The notes under the pieces were generated by a model, which was not told where the DNA came from, made no database searches, and saw only the letters and a list, made by a program, of their open reading frames with translations. This document shows positions 20,480-31,012 of a stretch of 64,000 nucleotides of DNA, piece after piece. The stretch comes from Pelagibacterium limicola. Its GTDB lineage: Bacteria > Pseudomonadota > Alphaproteobacteria > Rhizobiales > Devosiaceae. The stretch is from assembly GCF_015694405.1 (NCBI RefSeq), contig NZ_JADQDB010000010.1:1-64000 (forward strand). The letters are read 5' to 3'. A program made the position numbers and the translations under genes. Positions within the stretch are counted from its first letter, which is position 1. Every line of letters starts with the position of its first letter.

Positions 20480-20898
20480 TTGTGCTCGTCCGGCAGATGT
20501 GGCATCGGCATGAAGTCGATGCCTTCCTCAATGAGCCCAGCAACCTCATCCTTGGTCGCCTCGCCGTAAATCCCGCGTGCTTCGGCTTCCTCGTAGTGTA
20601 TCTTGCGTGCTTCCTCTGCGAACTTGTCCCCGACGTAATCGGCGTTCGCCGTCATCTTGCTGCGTAACTCGCGCATGGCTTCGATGAATTTGGCGTGCTC
20701 GGGATGGTTCGCGGAAAGTGATACGGTTTCCCTGGTGCTGGCAACAGCCGGCGCCATCAACGCCTTTTCGATCCGCTTGGATTCGCATACCGGGCACGTC
20801 AATATCCCGCGCGTCGCCTGATCGTCGAACGCCTCGGCGTTCCTGAACCAGGCGTCGAACCGATGTCCGGCTTCACAATTGAGCGCGTACTGGATCAC
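20476..20898 (-). CDS. DUF1178 family protein
   Basis: A 140-residue protein with an N-terminal zinc-ribbon-like segment (IQYALNCEAGHRFDAWFRN...CPVCESKRIEKALMAPAV) and a helical C-terminal part (KFAEEARKIHYEEAEARGIYGEATKDEVAGLIEEGIDFMPMPHLP), the DUF1178 signature. Function is unknown. The start is GTG at 20898: the encoded VIQYALNCEAGHRFDAWF aligns with the family start, and the ribosome site AGGA overlaps the stop of the nitrilase gene just upstream. Sits in the comF-grxC operon, as in many relatives. Confidence 0.9.
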   Translation of the reverse strand: MIQYALNCEAGHRFDAWFRNAEAFDDQATRGILTCPVCESKRIEKALMAPAVASTRETVSLSANHPEHAKFIEAMRELRSKMTANADYVGDKFAEEARKIHYEEAEARGIYGEATKDEVAGLIEEGIDFMPMPHLPDEHN

Positions 20899-20911
20899 GA
20901 AACGACAATCC

Positions 20912-21745
20912 TCATACGGTTTCGAGTGTAAAATCCCGCCCGTTGACGAGCGCGGGCACCCTTTGCCGCGCCGCGCCGATGGCGTCAAGATCGAGATCGG
21001 CAAAGACAACCTGCTCGGCATCATCGCCAGCCGCTGCGATCACCTCCCCCCATGGCGCGACGACCAGCGAATGCCCATAAGTGGCTCGCCCGTTCTGGTG
21101 CGCGCCCCCTTGCGCGGCGGCAAGGACAAAGCATCCCGTCTCGATGGCGCGCGCGCGCAGCAATACCTCCCAATGCGCCTGGCCCGTGGGTACCGTGAAG
21201 GCCGCCGGCACCGCGATCACCTGCGCGCCGCCCTGCGCCAGCACGCGATAGAGCGCGCCAAAGCGCATATCGTAGCAGATCGAAAAGCCGAGCTTGAAAT
21301 CTCCGGTGTCAGCGATGACGGCGCGGCTTCCACTCGCATAGGTCGCACTTTCCCGGTAGGCATTTAGGCCCGGTATATCGGCGTCGAAAAGATGAATCTT
21401 GTCGTAGGTGGCCCTGATCGTCCCCTCCGGCGCAAAAAGCACCGAGCGGTTGGCGAATTTCCCGTTCTCGACTGCAATGGCGATTGAACCGACATGCAAC
21501 CATATCCCGGCGTCCCGCGCGATGTCCGATAGCCGGGCGACATCGGCGTTACCCTCCCATGCACCGGCGCGCCCCTTCAGCGCCTCGCTGTTTTCGGCAA
21601 AGCAGAGGCTCATCTCCGGCGTCAGCACATAGCACGCGCCACCGGCCTTCGCCTCGGAAACGGCCTGTGCCAAGGCTTCGATATTGGATCGAGGATCGAT
21701 GCCGCTGCACATCTGAACGAGCGCGATGCGAACCGGGTTGCTCAT
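20912..21745 (-). CDS. Nitrilase-superfamily carbon-nitrogen hydrolase
   Basis: A 277-residue amidase of the Nit1/Nit2 branch. The Glu-Lys-Cys triad is visible: TPEMSL (Glu near residue 44), YDKIHLFD (Lys) and SICYDMRF (Cys). The closest well-studied relatives hydrolyse deaminated glutathione or omega-amides, a metabolite-repair role. That fits its place directly after the glutaredoxin gene (three bases apart), but the substrate is inferred from context only. Confidence 0.92.
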   Translation of the reverse strand: MSNPVRIALVQMCSGIDPRSNIEALAQAVSEAKAGGACYVLTPEMSLCFAENSEALKGRAGAWEGNADVARLSDIARDAGIWLHVGSIAIAVENGKFANRSVLFAPEGTIRATYDKIHLFDADIPGLNAYRESATYASGSRAVIADTGDFKLGFSICYDMRFGALYRVLAQGGAQVIAVPAAFTVPTGQAHWEVLLRARAIETGCFVLAAAQGGAHQNGRATYGHSLVVAPWGEVIAAAGDDAEQVVFADLDLDAIGAARQRVPALVNGRDFTLETV

Positions 21746-21748
21746 GGT

Positions 21749-22003
21749 TCAGTTCCCGATCAGCGGATCGAGCTTTCCCTGCCGGTCCAGCGCAGCCATA
21801 TCGTCGTAACCGCCCACATGAGTGTCCCCTACAAATATCTGCGGTACGGTACGGCGGCCGTTGGCGCGCTGCGTCATCGCTGCACGCGCATCGGGATCGA
21901 TAACCGTAATTTCCGTAAAGACGGCGCCCTTATCCGCGAGCAACGCCTTGGCCGCATGGCAATAGGGACAGGTGGGCGTCGTATAGATTTCGATCTTGGG
22001 CAT
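21749..22003 (-). CDS. grxC: Glutaredoxin 3
   Basis: An 84-residue dithiol glutaredoxin with active site CPYC (IYTTPTCPYCHAAKALL), the cis-Pro RTVPQIFVG segment and the GGYDDMAAL glutathione-binding end. It reduces protein disulfides and glutathionylated proteins in the cytosol. It is the second gene of the comF operon, 31 bases after comF. Confidence 0.97.
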   Translation of the reverse strand: MPKIEIYTTPTCPYCHAAKALLADKGAVFTEITVIDPDARAAMTQRANGRRTVPQIFVGDTHVGGYDDMAALDRQGKLDPLIGN

Positions 22004-22034
22004 TTCCTGGATTCTTCACTCCTGTGTATGGCAA

Positions 22035-22829
22035 TTATACTGTCATATCGGCATCGAAGACAACGCGCGCAAAGGTCAGCACGTCGACACAAGCGATCCC
22101 CTTGCGCTTGAGCAATTTGGCTATCGCATTTGCCGTGGCACCGGTGGTCAGTACATCGTCGATGAGAACGACCCGCCGTCCGGCCAGCCGTCCCTCGGCA
22201 CCGGGTCTTAACCGGAATGCGCCATCGACATTGCGTTCGCGCTGCCGCGCATTGAGTCCAACCTGCTGCTTGGTCGGCCGATGCCTTTCGATAACATTGG
22301 TATCGAGACCGCAGTTTACAATGCGAGCTAGCGCCCGGGCCAGTTCGCTCGACTGGTTGTAACGTCGCGAAAATTGCCGCCGGCGATGCAACGGCACAGG
22401 CACAAGAACTGCATCCTCCCTCAGGAGTTCGCGCCCCGCGCCGGCCATCGCCCGCGCGCAAAAGAGCGCCAGCTCCGGCCGGTCGCCATATTTGAGCTTG
22501 GCGACGATTCCGCGTGCGAGATCGGTATAGGCCACAGCCGAGCGGGCCCTGTCGAAATGCGGCGGGTTGGCGATTGCCTGTGGCGAAATCGCGCCGCTTC
22601 CCATGTCGGCCTCGAAAGGGATTCCGAGCACCGGGCAGAGCGGAGAAGAGATCGGGACGAGCGTGCCCCAGCACGCCGCACACAACCCGTCCGCGGTGCC
22701 CACCGCCCGGTTGCACGAAAGACAGACGGGGGGAAACAGCCCATCGAGCAAGGCATGGCCCAGCCCGAAAAGCCCCCTTCGGACATGATCGCCTATCGAC
22801 GCTTTGACAAGCCGGCTTTCGTTTCCCAT
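22035..22829 (-). CDS. ComF family phosphoribosyltransferase-like protein
   Basis: A 264-residue ComF protein. It has an N-terminal four-cysteine zinc ribbon (PVCLSCNRA...LCAACW), a middle segment YTDLARGIVAKLKYGDRPELA, and the phosphoribosyltransferase loop VVLIDDVLTTGATANAIA. The family is needed for DNA uptake in competent bacteria, but in rhizobial genomes its role is unclear. Two in-frame ATGs exist, 22847 and 22829; the second has AGGAT at proper distance and was chosen. First gene of the operon; divergent from the methyltransferase gene by about 45 bases. Confidence 0.9.
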   Translation of the reverse strand: MGNESRLVKASIGDHVRRGLFGLGHALLDGLFPPVCLSCNRAVGTADGLCAACWGTLVPISSPLCPVLGIPFEADMGSGAISPQAIANPPHFDRARSAVAYTDLARGIVAKLKYGDRPELALFCARAMAGAGRELLREDAVLVPVPLHRRRQFSRRYNQSSELARALARIVNCGLDTNVIERHRPTKQQVGLNARQRERNVDGAFRLRPGAEGRLAGRRVVLIDDVLTTGATANAIAKLLKRKGIACVDVLTFARVVFDADMTV

Positions 22830-22873
22830 AAGGGCGCATCCTGACATGGCCTTGCCCTATTGGACCAGCCTCC

Positions 22874-23734
22874 ATGACCCCGGTTCCTACCGTTTTCGAC
22901 CGTTCTCTCATCGCAAAAAGGCTTGCGCGGCGCAGCCCGGACGACGATTGGGTCACCCGCCACGTTCTCGATGAACTCCACGAGCGCCTCGCCCTGATAA
23001 CCCGCTCTGTCGAAAAGGCCGCGATCCTGGGACCCGACGCGTCCATCCTGCCCGATGCAAGCAGCACCGCTAATGGTCGCTTCACGTTCCAGAAATTTTC
23101 GACCCTCGCCCTCACCGTCGGCCCGTCCTTCATCGATGCCGAAAACCTCGAACTCCCTGCCAACGATTACCAATTGATCGCTTCGGTTCTCGACCTGCAG
23201 GCGGTCAACAACGTTCCCGGCCACCTCGAAGCCCTGCGCCGTCATCTCGCCCCGGACGGGCTGATGATTGCCGCCGCCCTAGGTGGACGATCGCTGACCG
23301 AATTGCGCGACGCGTGGCTCGCTGCCGATGTGGAATTGAGCGGCGGCACCGTTCCCCGCGTTGCACCAATGATCGATGTGCGCGATGCGGGAAACCTGCT
23401 CAGTCGTGCCGGATTCGGCCTGCCAGTCACCGATGTGGACAGCCACACCGTGCTCTACTCCAATCCGCTCGCTCTGATGAACGATCTGCGCAAACTTGGC
23501 GCCACTAACCCGCTCGCCGACCGCGATCCGCGTCTGACCCCGCCTAGCCACCTGATGCGCGCCGCCCAGATCTATGCGGAAAAATTCACCGCCCCCGACG
23601 GTCGCGCCCGCGCCACGCTCGAAATCCTCTGGCTCTCGGGCTGGGCCCCTCACGAAAGCCAACAAAAGGCGCTAAAGCCGGGCTCGGCAAAGATCAGCCT
23701 CAAGGACGTATTGGGCGACAAAGGATCGGGCTAA
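22874..23734 (+). CDS. SAM-dependent methyltransferase-like protein (NDUFAF5/BioC-like)
   Basis: A 286-residue protein resembling the alphaproteobacterial relatives of mitochondrial complex I assembly factor NDUFAF5. Marks are VFDRSLIAKRLARR at the start, DYQLIASVLDLQAVNNVPGHLEALRRHLAPDGLMIAAALGG in the middle and RDAGNLLSRAGFGLPVTDVD. Motif I is poorly conserved: the expected glycine-rich loop reads AAILGPDASILP. Cofactor binding is therefore uncertain, although some NDUFAF5-type proteins act as hydroxylases with SAM bound. It ends within the convergent mutT gene by four bases. Confidence 0.82.
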   Translation: MTPVPTVFDRSLIAKRLARRSPDDDWVTRHVLDELHERLALITRSVEKAAILGPDASILPDASSTANGRFTFQKFSTLALTVGPSFIDAENLELPANDYQLIASVLDLQAVNNVPGHLEALRRHLAPDGLMIAAALGGRSLTELRDAWLAADVELSGGTVPRVAPMIDVRDAGNLLSRAGFGLPVTDVDSHTVLYSNPLALMNDLRKLGATNPLADRDPRLTPPSHLMRAAQIYAEKFTAPDGRARATLEILWLSGWAPHESQQKALKPGSAKISLKDVLGDKGSG

Positions 23735-24129
23735 AGGAGATCGCATAACGGCGCGATGAGCGGCAGATCGGCAGGAGGCATGGGGTAATCTCGCAGCTTC
23801 TGCGGCCTGACCCATTTGAGCGCCGAATGCTCATGCGCCACTGGCGTCCCTTGCCACTTCCTGCACACATAGAGCGGCATCAGGAGGTGAAAGTTCTCAT
23901 AAGTATGGCTGGCGAAAGTCAGCGGGGCGAGACACGCCTCTTTCGTTTCAACACCCAGTTCCTCGCGCAGTTCGCGGATCAGCGCCGCCTCCGGCGTTTC
24001 ACCCGGATCGACCTTGCCGCCGGGAAATTCCCACAGCCCTGCAAGCTGCTTGCCGTCCGGGCGCTGCGCGATCAATACCCGCCGGTCCGCATCGACCAAA
24101 GCGCAGGCAACGACAAGCGTGATGTTCAT
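23731..24129 (-). CDS. mutT: MutT-type Nudix hydrolase (8-oxo-dGTP diphosphatase)
   Basis: A 132-residue Nudix protein with the complete box GGKVDPGETPEAALIRELREELGV and MutT-like flanks (VLIAQRPDGKQLAGLWEFPGGK; FASHTYENFHLLMPLYVC). It probably clears oxidised guanine nucleotides and so prevents A:T to C:G mutations. Its ATG overlaps the stop of the upstream GNAT gene (ATGA), so argJ-GNAT-mutT form an operon. Confidence 0.94.
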   Translation of the reverse strand: MNITLVVACALVDADRRVLIAQRPDGKQLAGLWEFPGGKVDPGETPEAALIRELREELGVETKEACLAPLTFASHTYENFHLLMPLYVCRKWQGTPVAHEHSALKWVRPQKLRDYPMPPADLPLIAPLCDLL

Positions 24130-24872
24130 TTGGCTTCACCCGGGATGCGGTAGACATAATCATATTGGCGCGCGTAGCCGAGGCTCTCGTAAAGCGCGAT
24201 CCCGGGTACATTGTCCCTGGCCACATTGAGGGCGGCGATGCTGGCGCCGGCCTGCCGCGCCCAGGCAAGCCCCGTCCGCATCATTGCCTTGGCGTATCCC
24301 TTCTGCCGCTCGGTAACGTCGGTGATCACATTGCCCGTGATGACGATGCCATCGGCGACCGCCATCAGCGCCGAGGAAACAGGTCGGCCATCTGGCGCAT
24401 AGACAACGGTCCCGGCCGCCGGCACATCGAGCACCGCGAGAATCGCGCGCAGCTTGGCGAGCTTCCCCTCGTCATAGCCGCGCAATTGCTGCTGTGCTCT
24501 CAAAAAGGATGGATCGTCCACCGACAGCGCGATGCCGTTCGGATCGGGATCCACCGTGTCCAGTTCCATCGCCATCAGGCTACTGTGGTCGACCGGGCTC
24601 CATCCTTGCCGGTCGAGTTCGGCCGCAAGGCGTGGTCCGGTAAGCAGATTGGTGCGGAAGATTGCCGGCAGCCCCCGCGCCGCGAACCATTCCCGAGCCG
24701 CGACAACGCGGGCTTCAGCATCGCCGTCGTCTGCCGGGTCCATGCACTGTATCGAATTCGCGCGCTTGGTGTAGCCGTTCGACGCCCGGCGTACCCAAGT
24801 CCCGTCCCATTCGACATCGATACCCGGCCAGGCCTTGAGACCCGCTCGCTCAATCGCCGACGCACCCAGCAT
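24126..24872 (-). CDS. GNAT family N-acetyltransferase, two-part
   Basis: A 248-residue acetyltransferase. The N-terminal half is divergent (GTWVRRASNGYTKRANSIQCMDP). The C-terminal half carries the acetyl-CoA site (GNVITDVTERQKGYAKAMMRTGLAWARQAGASIAALNVARDNVPGIALYESLGY). Substrate unknown; its place between argJ and mutT is common in the order and does not reveal it. Starts six bases after argJ and overlaps mutT by four. Confidence 0.92.
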   Translation of the reverse strand: MLGASAIERAGLKAWPGIDVEWDGTWVRRASNGYTKRANSIQCMDPADDGDAEARVVAAREWFAARGLPAIFRTNLLTGPRLAAELDRQGWSPVDHSSLMAMELDTVDPDPNGIALSVDDPSFLRAQQQLRGYDEGKLAKLRAILAVLDVPAAGTVVYAPDGRPVSSALMAVADGIVITGNVITDVTERQKGYAKAMMRTGLAWARQAGASIAALNVARDNVPGIALYESLGYARQYDYVYRIPGEAK

Positions 24873-24878
24873 CCACCG

Positions 24879-26111
24879 CTAGCTCCGGTAACTGCCATTG
24901 ATGTCGATGTAGCCGTGGGTCAGATCGCAAGTGTAAACGGTACTCTTGCCGCCCCCCAGACCGATATCGACCGAGATTTCGATCTCCTCGCCCTTCATAT
25001 AGGCGCTGGCCGCCGCCTCTGAATAGTCCGGCACGCGTTCGCCTTCACGGGCCAGAACGTTTTCCCCGAAGGCGATCATGAGCCGGTCACGGTCCGCAGG
25101 TTCCCCGGCCTTGCCCACAGCCATCACCAAGCGTCCCCAATTGGCGTCCTCTCCGGCAATCGCGGTCTTGACCAGTGGCGAATCGGCGATCGCCTTGGCA
25201 ATCCGCCGAGCGCTCTCGTCGGAGACCGCGCCGGTCACATTGACCTTGACGAACTTGGTCGCGCCTTCCCCGTCCCGGACCACCTGCATGGCAAGCTCGA
25301 ACAGCACCGCGCGGAGCGCATCGCCAAAAACGTCGGCGCGGGGATCCTCGAGCGAAACGATGGGCGCAATACCCGCCTTGCCGGTGGCAAAGGCAAGCAG
25401 CGTATCGGAAGTCGAAGTGTCGCTGTCCACCGTGATCGCGTTGAAGCTCGTTTGCGTGTGCCGGGCCACGAGCGCCTGCAAGACCGGAGCGGCCACCGGT
25501 GCATCGGTAAAGACAAAGCTCAGCATGGTCGCCATGTCGGGGGCGATCATCCCCGACCCCTTCGCGATCCCTGCAATCACGATTTCTACACCGTCGATCG
25601 CGACCGATTTCCCCACAAGCTTGGGAAAGGTGTCGGTGGTCATGATGGCTTTCGCCGGCCCCATCCACGGCGCGTCGGCAAGCTCTCCCGCAAGGCGCTC
25701 CAAAACGCCCTCGAATTTCGAGGCATCGAGCGGCTCGCCGATAACGCCTGTCGAGGCGAGAAAAATCTCGCTTTCCGCACACCCCACGGCCCGCGCAGCG
25801 ATCTCGGCTGTCAGCTTCACCGACTCCCTGCCCTTGGTCCCGGTAAAGGCGTTCGCATTGCCTGAATTGACCACCAGGGCCCGCGCGGCACCCCCTGAAA
25901 GATTAGCCCGGCACCAGTCGACTGCCGCCGACGGGCAGAGCGAGCGGGTCAATACGCCCGCTACTGTGGTTCCGGGATCGAAAACGGCAAGCAGCACGTC
26001 GGTCCGCCCCTTGTATCGAATTCCGGCTTCAGCGGTCGCAAAGCGGACCCCTTCGACAGGGGCAATTTCGGGATATGTTTTCGGGGCAAGGGGAGAAACC
26101 GGAAGGGCCAT
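24879..26111 (-). CDS. argJ: Bifunctional ornithine acetyltransferase / N-acetylglutamate synthase
   Basis: A 410-residue ArgJ that recycles the acetyl group from N-acetylornithine to glutamate in arginine synthesis. It self-cleaves at Ala-Thr in [20 protein letters not shown], which makes the Thr the catalytic nucleophile. Other family segments are [14 protein letters not shown] and [14 protein letters not shown]. First gene of argJ-GNAT-mutT. Confidence 0.97.
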   Translation of the reverse strand: MALPVSPLAPKTYPEIAPVEGVRFATAEAGIRYKGRTDVLLAVFDPGTTVAGVLTRSLCPSAAVDWCRANLSGGAARALVVNSGNANAFTGTKGRESVKLTAEIAARAVGCAESEIFLASTGVIGEPLDASKFEGVLERLAGELADAPWMGPAKAIMTTDTFPKLVGKSVAIDGVEIVIAGIAKGSGMIAPDMATMLSFVFTDAPVAAPVLQALVARHTQTSFNAITVDSDTSTSDTLLAFATGKAGIAPIVSLEDPRADVFGDALRAVLFELAMQVVRDGEGATKFVKVNVTGAVSDESARRIAKAIADSPLVKTAIAGEDANWGRLVMAVGKAGEPADRDRLMIAFGENVLAREGERVPDYSEAAASAYMKGEEIEISVDIGLGGGKSTVYTCDLTHGYIDINGSYRS

Positions 26112-26267
26112 TCAAATCTGGCTTTCGACAATCGGAGCGGGATTTTTGCGAGCAAACGCATTTACTCATGCCGTCCGGTTTGCCCTATTCACGGGGGTGG
26201 CGCAAGTGGCCGTTTGATGCAAGGGAATGTCCACTCGAACAGCATTCACGAACGGCGCAAGAACGAT

Positions 26268-26297
26268 TGCTGCCGGAGCTGATCCGGCAGCACCAAT
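26268..26297. repeat. Palindromic repeat, copy 2
   Basis: TGCTGCCGGA (26268-26277) and TCCGGCAGCA (26283-26292) form a perfect 10-bp stem with a five-base loop. Positions 26273-26297 match bases 174-196 apart from two single-base length differences. It lies between the end of ppi and the start of argJ; no T-tract follows on either strand. Confidence 0.55.
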
Positions 26298-26313
26298 GGA
26301 TTAAGGTGGAGAG

Positions 26314-27192
26314 CTAAAGCCCGCCCTGTTCTTCGACCGCGGCAGCAAGCTCGGGATCGGAAACCTCGATCTCGGCATCGGCCTTGAGCTCGCCCACGAT
26401 GCGCGAGAACGTATCGTAGAGCACCTGCTGGGCCACCTGCGTGCGTACGTCCTGTAGCGAAGGGGCCGATGTGACGCGCCGGTCCTCGAGCTGGATCAGA
26501 TGCCAACCGAACTGGGTCTGCACCGGCTGGGAAAGTTCGCCCACCTCAAGCGCGAAAGCCGCCTGCTCGAACGGCGCGACCATCATGCCGGTCGAGAAAT
26601 ATCCAAGATCGCCACCCGTCGCACGCGTGCCGTCCGTTCCGTGTTCGGCTGCGGCATCGGCAAAGCTGCGTCCGCCTTCGATCTCGGCCCGGATCGCCTG
26701 CGCTTCCTCAAGCGTCGGCACGAGGATATGACGCGCCCGCACTTCGGGCTGCGCCTCGAAATCTGCGACCATCTCTTCATAGGCGGCCTGGACGGCCTCG
26801 TCGGTCACCCCAGCCTCGATCACTTCGGCAAAGAATGCGCGGCGCAGCGAACGCTCTTCGAGATAGGCGAGCCGACGTGCGAATATATCGGTCTGGTCAA
26901 GGCCCGCCTCGCGGGCAGCGTTCGCCATCACCTTCATGTCGATCATCACGGTCAAGAGGAACGCGCGGCGTTCTGCGGCCGGGATCGACTGGAGTTCGGC
27001 GGCAAGATCTTCCGCTGCAAAGACAAGATCGCCTTCCGTGATCGCCTCTCCACCCACCGTGGCAAGGACAGTATCGGGCGAGGTTGCGCCTTGCGCGAGA
27101 ACTGCCGGGGCGCCGAACGCGATGCAAAGCGTGAGCGAGGCGGCAAGCCCGCGAACTGCCGCGATGGTGCGCGCGGCCCATGACAATGACAT
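26314..27192 (-). CDS. Periplasmic parvulin-type peptidyl-prolyl isomerase
   Basis: A 292-residue exported foldase. The signal peptide runs to about residue 33 (ending APAVLAQG). A SurA-like helical N-domain is followed by one parvulin domain, about residues 155-255 ([22 protein letters not shown]...[23 protein letters not shown]...[11 protein letters not shown]). It likely assists outer-membrane protein folding. The open frame extends 72 bases upstream, but the ATG at 27192 has a perfect AAGGAGAT ribosome site. Divergent from secA, a pairing that links export and folding. Confidence 0.93.
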   Translation of the reverse strand: MSLSWAARTIAAVRGLAASLTLCIAFGAPAVLAQGATSPDTVLATVGGEAITEGDLVFAAEDLAAELQSIPAAERRAFLLTVMIDMKVMANAAREAGLDQTDIFARRLAYLEERSLRRAFFAEVIEAGVTDEAVQAAYEEMVADFEAQPEVRARHILVPTLEEAQAIRAEIEGGRSFADAAAEHGTDGTRATGGDLGYFSTGMMVAPFEQAAFALEVGELSQPVQTQFGWHLIQLEDRRVTSAPSLQDVRTQVAQQVLYDTFSRIVGELKADAEIEVSDPELAAAVEEQGGL

Positions 27193-27257
27193 GAAAGCTA
27201 TCTCCTTAAGACCGTTCCGGTCCCCCAATGGGGCTGGTTTGGCCGATTTTGCCGGCG

Positions 27258-27286
27258 TTGACAACCCTCACGGGCACTCTTACATG
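27258..27286 (+). promoter_or_regulatory. Candidate secA promoter
   Basis: TTGACA at 27258-27263, a 17-base spacer and TACATG at 27281-27286, about 130 bases before secA. The -35 is perfect; the -10 keeps only part of the consensus. Confidence 0.45.
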
Positions 27287-27413
27287 TCCCCAAACATGAA
27301 TTCCCGCGCCCCTGGTGGCCGCGCCCGACGACTTGCCGCCCATCTTTCTTGCGCGCCGGGATCGCTGTTCCCAGGGACGTGAGTTCTGAACAAGTCCAAA
27401 GGACGACTAAGTC

Positions 27414-30089
<2,676 letters not shown>

Positions 30090-30115
30090 ACCCGCCGCTC
30101 TGCCGGACCCATTAG

Positions 30116-30142
30116 CCCCGCCTGCGCAAGTTGGCGGGGTTT
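30116..30142 (+). terminator. secA terminator
   Basis: CCCCGCC (30116-30122) pairs with GGCGGGG (30133-30139), followed by TTTC. The T-tract is short, as often in this group. Confidence 0.75.
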
Positions 30143-30309
30143 CGCATTCGTTAATGGCGATATAGTTTTAATTAAACATTCGCACCAATTCTAATCGTCG
30201 GTTCAATTTCCCGTGTGATATTCTTCCGCTTGAGCTATCGGAGGCCTGCGTGCCACCGGGCGGCATATACCAATGGACGTACATCTATTGTGTCCGAAGG
30301 AGGCACAAT

Positions 30310-30924
30310 ATGACGATTGGTCAGATTACCATTAGTGCAGCGGACTGGCTCGCTTCGCGGGTCAGTGACCGCATCGCGCTTGTTGTTGCGGGCCAGAAAA
30401 CCGACCTGTCCCAGCAGGCGGGTGGTAAAGCCGTTGCGCCCGTTGAAGAAAATATCGGCGCCCAACTCGACCGCCGGGAACGGGAACGCTCTCTGCTCGC
30501 CGCCCAGGAGAGCTACAAGCGCGTCGCTCAGCGTATAAAGTCCCGGCTGACAAATCCGCTGCCTCCCGCCCAGGAGCAACCAGCCCAGCCCAAGACCGCC
30601 GCTGAACGTGCCATATTCGTTGAAAGCCTGCGCAAGAGCCCCAAGCTCGCTGCCACCGTTATCGCGGCGGAACAAAAAGCTGAAACCTCCAGCGGCACCA
30701 ATGCGCGTCCCGATGCCCTGTTCGGGCTGACCGAACCAGACTTAAAAAAAGCAGGAGACCGGCAGGCCGCGTCGGTCGACGAAAAAGAAAAAGAGGCCAA
30801 CGAGGACGGGACGAGGAAGCCTCGTGAGCGCGGCCTCACCGGATTGACGGACGAAGCCGCCGTGTTCCGAAGCGGAATTTGGGATGACCTTTTCTTCGAT
30901 CGAGGCCGGCCCGACGATTCTTGA
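30310..30924 (+). CDS. Hypothetical protein, hydrophilic
   Basis: A 204-residue protein I do not recognise. The ATG at 30310 follows an excellent ribosome site (GGAGG, six bases away), which argues for real translation. The first 30 residues could form an amphipathic helix. The middle (QLDRRERERSLLAAQESYKRVAQRIKSRL) is charged and helical, and the tail is rich in Lys, Glu and Asp, ending GIWDDLFFDRG. No signal peptide or membrane segment. The leader of about 170 bases after the secA terminator is AT-rich. TATTGTG/CACAATA flank the ribosome site and could form a weak hairpin. Probably lineage-restricted. Confidence 0.7.
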   Translation: MTIGQITISAADWLASRVSDRIALVVAGQKTDLSQQAGGKAVAPVEENIGAQLDRRERERSLLAAQESYKRVAQRIKSRLTNPLPPAQEQPAQPKTAAERAIFVESLRKSPKLAATVIAAEQKAETSSGTNARPDALFGLTEPDLKKAGDRQAASVDEKEKEANEDGTRKPRERGLTGLTDEAAVFRSGIWDDLFFDRGRPDDS

Positions 30925-31012
30925 TCCGACGCTCCTGACTTGACTCCCACCCCGGAACCCACTCGTCTCGGCCGGCGTTTGTCGCTTGCTCCGTGGGTGC
31001 CGAGGGATTGCT

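Noticed and set aside
27383-27397. GTTC-N7-GTCC before secA, considered as a LexA box
   Set aside because: The second half-site has a mismatch, the position is unsuited to repression and secA is essential housekeeping.
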